From Streptomyces lateritius (GTDB lineage Bacteria > Actinomycetota > Actinomycetes > Streptomycetales > Streptomycetaceae), in contig NZ_BMTO01000017.1 in NCBI RefSeq assembly GCF_014649715.1, positions 117,334-181,333 on the forward strand: 64,000 bases of DNA, given 5' to 3'. The position numbers and the translations under genes were made by a program. A model generated the notes under the pieces. It searched no databases and was not told the DNA's origin. It saw only the letters and a program-made list of their open reading frames with translations. Of this stretch, positions 60,180 through 64,000 are shown one piece after another; the first letter of the stretch is position 1; each line of letters opens with the position of its first letter.

Positions 60180-60213
60180 GGGGGGCGCGTCGTCCGGCAC
60201 CGGCGCGCCCCCC
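60180..60213 (-). terminator. hairpin terminator after the AIPR gene
   Basis: GGGGGGCGCG and CGCGCCCCCC form a perfect 10-bp stem with a 14-base loop, 26 bases beyond the AIPR stop. It separates AIPR transcription from the hsdM operon, which must have its own promoter in 59986-60179. Confidence 0.7.
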
Positions 60214-60238
60214 CCACCTTCGCCTCACGGCCCGAGGG

Positions 60239-62359
60239 TCAGTCCGCTGCCGGCTCGTCCTCCACGTTCAGCCCTTGGTCCAGCCGCACAGCCAGCGCCA
60301 GGTCGTCCAGGGACCCCTCACCCGGAACGAACCAGCGGAGGGTGCCCTGTACGGACGACGTCACTCCGGACGCCTGCTGACGCATCTCCTTCGCAAGACC
60401 ACTGGGCGAGTACCACTCGCCGTCCGCGTGCCACTGCAGCGGGTAGCGGCCGTTGTCATTGCTCCAGGACGCCAGAGACCGCTTAGCGTCCTCGGCCAGC
60501 CATTCGGACATGTCGCGGCGCTCGGGCTTGCTGTAGGGCCGGTACTCCAGTACCGCGCCGTTCGCGATGCGGCCGTTCGCGATCAGCGTCGTGACCGCGT
60601 TCACCTGCCGTCCGTGCGTCTCGACTTCGGTGACCTGGTAGTCGTCGCCCAAGGGCGGCGCGTCCTTGCCAGAGTCCAGACCTCGCAGCGCGGCGCGGAC
60701 GACGCGCTCGATCCGTTCCGTGTTCCGCACCGCGGCGATGATGTGGCTGGACTTCCCGTACTCCTGGTCGATGGCGGAGAGTGACCAGGCGAGGGCGTCC
60801 CGTACCAGCTCGGGGACCTTCTTCAGTTCGTTCGGCCAGTAGAAGTCGGGGTCCTCAATGGACCGGGTGTTCAGGCTGCGGTAGACGATGTGGGTGACCA
60901 GCAGGTCGCCGTGGAACGCCGCAGCGTCCGCCCGCCACAGTAGTCCGTCGCGAAGCTCTTTGAGCCGGGCTCGCACCGCACGGAGGAGCTGGACCGAGCG
61001 CCAGACCCGGTAGGCGTTGGGTGACGAGCCGAAGATCTCCTGATAGGTGTCGTCCTCCCAGAGGCCGGCGAGATTCTGGTCACGTTTCGCCGCCGCCGCG
61101 AGCTCGGCGTTCGGGCTCGTGGCAGCCAGGGCTTCGGCCGCCTCCATCATTGAGCAGCCGTGATCGGGCTCCGGCAACGCCTCCCCCCGCTTGATCACGT
61201 AGCTGAGATGCAGCATGAGGGCGAAATCATCCCGGAGCTGGACCTGGGCTTGATCAAGCGACTTGAAGTCGCGCTCCTCGATCGGGTTCTGCGTGTTTGT
61301 GGTCGTGGTGACCTGGTCGCCGAAGCCCGGCGGGCAGTCCTCCAGTGAGATCAACCGGACCATGACCCTGCCGAACTGGGCGGAATCGGGGTTTGCGGTA
61401 TACGCCCGGTGGATGGCGCTCACCGTCTGTGCGCCGTTGACCACGCTGACCCCGGTGAGCTGGAAGTCGCCGACCTTGCCCGGGACTGACTTGCCGATGG
61501 GTCTGATCGTTTCGCAGAGCATGGTGATGCCGTTGCTGAAGTACCAGAAGTGCTCTGGCTGCTCCAGCAAGGTGTTCCTGATCTTGATGTTGACATCGGT
61601 CAGGTCGAGGTTGTCGCGGATGTTCCGGGCGAAGAGGCCACGTCGGTGCTCGTTGTAGAGGTCTGCCAGATCTGGTGCGGTCATCGTCCCGTACAGGGCC
61701 TTGTACGGGGTCGACTCCTGGATGAAGCCGTCCAGGCGGACCTTGGTGTCGATCTTCGGAGCGGCTGCGTCGCCGAGGATGGCACGGTGGAAGTCACGTA
61801 GGTCGAGAACCTTGTAATCGACCATTTCTTCGACCTGGTTGAACTCCGCGCACTTCTCCTCGATGAGATCGCGGATACCAGGGTCGAGCGGCGCGGTCCG
61901 AACAAGGGCGAGGACAAGAGTGATCTTCGGGGTGCCGGACTCGTAGGCTCGCTCGATGTCGGGGACGAATGCTTGGAAGCGGCTGTTGAACTTCGAGTAC
62001 TGGCGGTCGAGCATCATGCTCAGTCCCCGGAACATCCGGTCGACCTCGCTCTCGCCGAAGCCGCCCTTACCCTGTTCGCTCCACTTGGCCTGCACCAGGC
62101 AGATCCTCGGCTGAGGCGACCTCACCTCCACGGCGATGGAGTCAAGACCGCGGTCGTCCTCGCCGTCGAAGACGCTGAGCGCCGCGACGCGGTCGGGACA
62201 GGGGTGCTCGATCTGCACGGCGAGGGCTGCAAGCCCTCGGCTGAGGAAAGCCTCTCGCTGCTTTGGTTCCTGAGCCCGGGCCTTGTCTGTCATGTCGATG
62301 AGGCCGGTGAACCGCTCCTCGATCGCCTTGCGGACGTACCCCACGTGCAGCCTGCTCAT
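60239..62359 (-). CDS. AIPR-family abortive-infection protein with Mrr-like nuclease signature
   Basis: A 706-residue protein of the AIPR (abortive infection phage resistance) family. The N-terminal 200 residues resemble a PD-(D/Q)xK nuclease domain: GLDSIAVEV with Asp73, then CLVQAKW with Gln90 and Lys92. The AIPR core follows from about residue 215, with HFWYFSNGITMLC near 270 and VVNGAQTVSAI near 305, both characteristic. The remainder is helical. ATG 62359 is preceded by AGGGG at five bases; GTG 62365 is an alternative. It ends at a terminator before hsdM, so it is a separate unit, while its orientation and place next to the modification genes suggest it is the effector or one of them (inference). 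Confidence 0.87.
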   Translation of the reverse strand: MSRLHVGYVRKAIEERFTGLIDMTDKARAQEPKQREAFLSRGLAALAVQIEHPCPDRVAALSVFDGEDDRGLDSIAVEVRSPQPRICLVQAKWSEQGKGGFGESEVDRMFRGLSMMLDRQYSKFNSRFQAFVPDIERAYESGTPKITLVLALVRTAPLDPGIRDLIEEKCAEFNQVEEMVDYKVLDLRDFHRAILGDAAAPKIDTKVRLDGFIQESTPYKALYGTMTAPDLADLYNEHRRGLFARNIRDNLDLTDVNIKIRNTLLEQPEHFWYFSNGITMLCETIRPIGKSVPGKVGDFQLTGVSVVNGAQTVSAIHRAYTANPDSAQFGRVMVRLISLEDCPPGFGDQVTTTTNTQNPIEERDFKSLDQAQVQLRDDFALMLHLSYVIKRGEALPEPDHGCSMMEAAEALAATSPNAELAAAAKRDQNLAGLWEDDTYQEIFGSSPNAYRVWRSVQLLRAVRARLKELRDGLLWRADAAAFHGDLLVTHIVYRSLNTRSIEDPDFYWPNELKKVPELVRDALAWSLSAIDQEYGKSSHIIAAVRNTERIERVVRAALRGLDSGKDAPPLGDDYQVTEVETHGRQVNAVTTLIANGRIANGAVLEYRPYSKPERRDMSEWLAEDAKRSLASWSNDNGRYPLQWHADGEWYSPSGLAKEMRQQASGVTSSVQGTLRWFVPGEGSLDDLALAVRLDQGLNVEDEPAAD

Positions 62360-62520
62360 GCCCACCCCTGTCGATGCGTCAGATCGTAAACACCCTATCC
62401 GGGGGACAGCTTGATGCTCATGGCAAGTGACCTGTGAGTGCGATGGGTTGGCGACTTCGCTTCATAATCATGATGGTGGGCTATGGCGGCCCGGTGGGCC
62501 TGCAGTGGGAGGAGCACGTC

Positions 62521-63300
62521 ATGAGCGAGCTGGTCAACCAGATCACGGCACTTGAACGGAAGGTACGAGAGTCGGACGAGGCACGTCAGGTGGCCGACCG
62601 TCTCTGGGACGCTACGGAGGACGTACTCGACGAGCTCCGCTCGCTGGAGTCGTCGTTCTACACCTTCAGCTCCGACATCGACGGATTCATCGGCGACAAC
62701 GACTACCCGGCGGTTGAGCGTGCTGCGTACGAGATTCAGGGCTCTGTTGCTGCCCAGCGCCTCCTTCCGCTTGTCCGCCGCGCCATGCTGCTTCTGGCGC
62801 TCCGCGAGGGTTCCTCGCTTCCGGACCTCGGCGTAATGGAATCCGTCCCAGAGCTTGCACCCGTCGATGCGGCTCATCCGTCCCTCACTTGGGAAGAGCT
62901 GATGCGGGATTCGGAGCGGGATCTAGCATCCAGTGAAGAGTCGCTGCGCAAGATCTGGTGCGATGAAGGCGACGAGGCCGAACTCGATGAGCATCTGCAC
63001 GATGCGAGGTTCGAAGCAATCCGTGATCGGGCGACCCGTGCAGGCTGGCAGGTGATCGCTCTCTGTGACTACATTGCCGAGGAACTGGTTCCAGACCTCG
63101 TGCGCTGCACGGAACACCTTCTGATCGATGACGCGCTTCGCGCTGTCGCGGTCATCGACATCGCGGGCGACGAAGCGCCCAAGGCCTACAAGGTCTATGA
63201 GGCGGCGCTCTCCGAACAGTACGAGCAGAGCCCCGGCTCACTGGGAGCGATGGGCGAGCACCTCGTGCAGTTCGAATCATGGATGCACTCTCAGTTGTAG
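62521..63300 (+). CDS. acidic hypothetical protein, 259 aa
   Basis: I do not recognise it. The protein is strongly acidic and helical, opening with a coiled-coil-like segment (MSELVNQITALERKVRESDE). Other stretches are YPAVERAAYEIQGSV and WQVIALCDYIAEELVPDLVR. No membrane span or catalytic motif is seen. GGGAGGAG eight bases before ATG 62521 makes it a real gene. It is divergent from AIPR across 161 bases, so the two may share a control region. Its place at the edge of the defence island suggests an accessory, regulatory or inhibitor role, but this is a guess. Confidence 0.7.
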   Translation: MSELVNQITALERKVRESDEARQVADRLWDATEDVLDELRSLESSFYTFSSDIDGFIGDNDYPAVERAAYEIQGSVAAQRLLPLVRRAMLLLALREGSSLPDLGVMESVPELAPVDAAHPSLTWEELMRDSERDLASSEESLRKIWCDEGDEAELDEHLHDARFEAIRDRATRAGWQVIALCDYIAEELVPDLVRCTEHLLIDDALRAVAVIDIAGDEAPKAYKVYEAALSEQYEQSPGSLGAMGEHLVQFESWMHSQL

Positions 63301-63657
63301 GTCATCACGGAAGGGGCGGCGACTCCAACGGCGGCGGCGGTCAAATGCGGTGGTCGATGGTGAGCGAGATGGTGCCACCGGAAGCTCGGATTCGTAGGCG
63401 TTGTTGAGCCACTCGTAGGCCTCGCGTTCGCGCTGTACGGCCTTGTTCAGGCCCTCGCTCACCCGCGCTCAAGTGTTTGCCCAAGCGTGACCGTTCGCTG
63501 GCGGCAGCCACAGTGGCTCCGTGTGACCGCCGGGGTGTGCGTCGAGAGTCCGCACGTGGTGCCCATAGTGCACGTAACGCACATTGATCTAGTGCCCGAA
63601 TTGCGTCACGTGCGCCGCTGACCTGCGGTTTTCGTTAACATGTTTTCCGTTGACGTG
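63301..63657. other. right-border DNA without an intact gene
   Basis: The stretch holds a possible minus-strand gene remnant near 63400-63462 (GLNKAVQREREAYEWLNNAY), too short to name, and then AT-richer DNA with TTGCGTCAC-like units. CTGACCTGC, the motif at the methyltransferase stop, appears at 63618-63626 without the preceding coding remnant; that 9-mer also occurs at 33183, so alone it proves little. Confidence 0.45.
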
Positions 63658-63725
63658 TTTCCGATGACGCACCATGTGGAGTGCGTGGCAATTCTTGAGC
63701 CCGCAGCAAAAGGCTCCTGACCTGC
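63658..63725 (+). repeat. inner right remnant of the RNA methyltransferase 3' end
   Basis: 68 bases colinear with 36763-36830, still readable as FPMTHHVECVAILEPAAKGS and stop. Differences from the intact gene are mostly third-codon changes, so it came from a related functional 3' end and has not decayed. DNA beyond the stop is unlike the other copies. Confidence 0.8.
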
Positions 63726-63769
63726 TGATTGTCTGATTCCCCAGGTTGCGGGCGGGTTGTGCCGACATG

Positions 63770-63944
63770 TTTCCGTAGGCCCATCATGTCGAGTGCGTCG
63801 CGATCCTTGAACCGAACGCAAAGGGCGTCTGACCTGCGCTTTAGGGCAGTGTGCATGATGTGCGTTGTGCGCGTTAAGGGCGATATCTTGACGCTCGTGA
63901 CGCATGCTTGACGCACGCCCGGCACACGTCCTGATGGGTCGTCA
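63770..63944 (+). repeat. outer right remnant of the methyltransferase 3' end (putative attR)
   Basis: 68 bases colinear with the gene end, now carrying a premature TAG (FP-stop-AHHVECVAILEP), followed by over 100 bases homologous to the DNA after the intact gene: the GCGATATCTTGACGC block, three TGACGC units and TCCTGATGGGTCGTCA at 63929-63944. This looks like the original chromosomal 3' end displaced by integration. Confidence 0.83.
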
Positions 63945-63951
63945 GCACGAA

Positions 63952-64000
63952 AAGGCCGCCTCCCACACCAGGGCCACAGCCCGGTGTGGGAGGCGGCCTT
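63952..64000. terminator. 18-bp stem terminator, probably the original one of the RNA methyltransferase gene
   Basis: AAGGCCGCCTCCCACACC and its exact complement at 63983-64000 flank a 13-base loop, eight bases after the outer repeat. The stem may extend past the window end. Confidence 0.8.

Noticed and set aside
63277..63462. 61-codon minus-strand frame at the right border
   Set aside because: Only its first 25 residues look protein-like; too short and without a partner. Kept only as a possible remnant in the region note.
36826..63944. tRNA gene as integration target
   Set aside because: No cloverleaf is visible at either border; the duplicated sequence is the protein-coding 3' end of the RNA methyltransferase.
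1..64000. CRISPR array, insertion sequence or rRNA operon
   Set aside because: No regularly spaced direct repeats, transposase or conserved rRNA sequence was seen.

Overview
The window is chromosomal DNA of a streptomycete. GC is very high, GTG starts are frequent, and convergent genes are closed by GC-rich hairpins. Marker genes point to the same group: sepH, cutRS, DUF4193, DUF3093, DUF3710, DUF3159, DUF5998, and an actinobacterial ferrochelatase of the coproporphyrin type. No rRNA, tRNA or CRISPR array was seen.

Core part, about 1-36.8 kb. The window opens inside a GNAT/acyl-CoA-synthetase fusion. Next come a DUF5998 protein, a nucleotide phosphodiesterase-like enzyme, thymidine kinase and three cell-surface glycan genes (YfhO-like, GT2, polysialyltransferase-like). 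A VOC protein, a rhodanese, SepH, a frameshifted secreted or membrane protein, a lactone oxidase and an MFS transporter follow. Then come ferrochelatase, an inositol monophosphatase, the CutRS two-component system, a DUF4193/EcsC-like/DUF3093 group, a thioesterase-dut-DUF3710 chain and an orphan ABC ATPase. KdpDE, an OB-fold/DUF3159 pair, two TrkA (RCK) proteins and a KimA-like permease form a potassium-related neighbourhood. The core ends with a TrmA-type RNA methyltransferase.

Accessory island, about 36.83-63.84 kb. A roughly 27 kb insertion sits exactly at the 3' end of the RNA methyltransferase gene. The last 68 nt of that gene recur twice at the right border (63658-63725 and 63770-63837). 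The outer repeat continues to about 175-186 nt and contains an array of TTGACGCAC-like units. The displaced original terminator appears to be the 18-bp hairpin at the very end of the window. No integrase is present between the repeats.

The island is a defence locus, all on the minus strand except a few orphans. Reading right to left it encodes an AIPR protein with an Mrr-like nuclease signature; then a tightly coupled operon of N6-adenine methyltransferase (hsdM), specificity subunit (hsdS), a giant NERD-pseudokinase-kinase-P-loop protein, an unknown 554-aa protein and an 1868-aa HerA-type ATPase with an embedded VEVK nuclease-like motif; then a 1768-aa sacsin-like GHKL ATPase ending in DUF3883, and a winged-helix protein with compensating frameshifts. 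The methylase - specificity - kinase - unknown - ATPase order recalls the published methylation-associated defence system (MADS). The AIPR and sacsin/DUF3883 partners and the lack of HsdR, PglZ or any helicase make it a variant. PD-(D/E)xK-like signatures appear in five proteins of the island, some of them degenerate. All functional statements about the island are inferences from domains and gene order.
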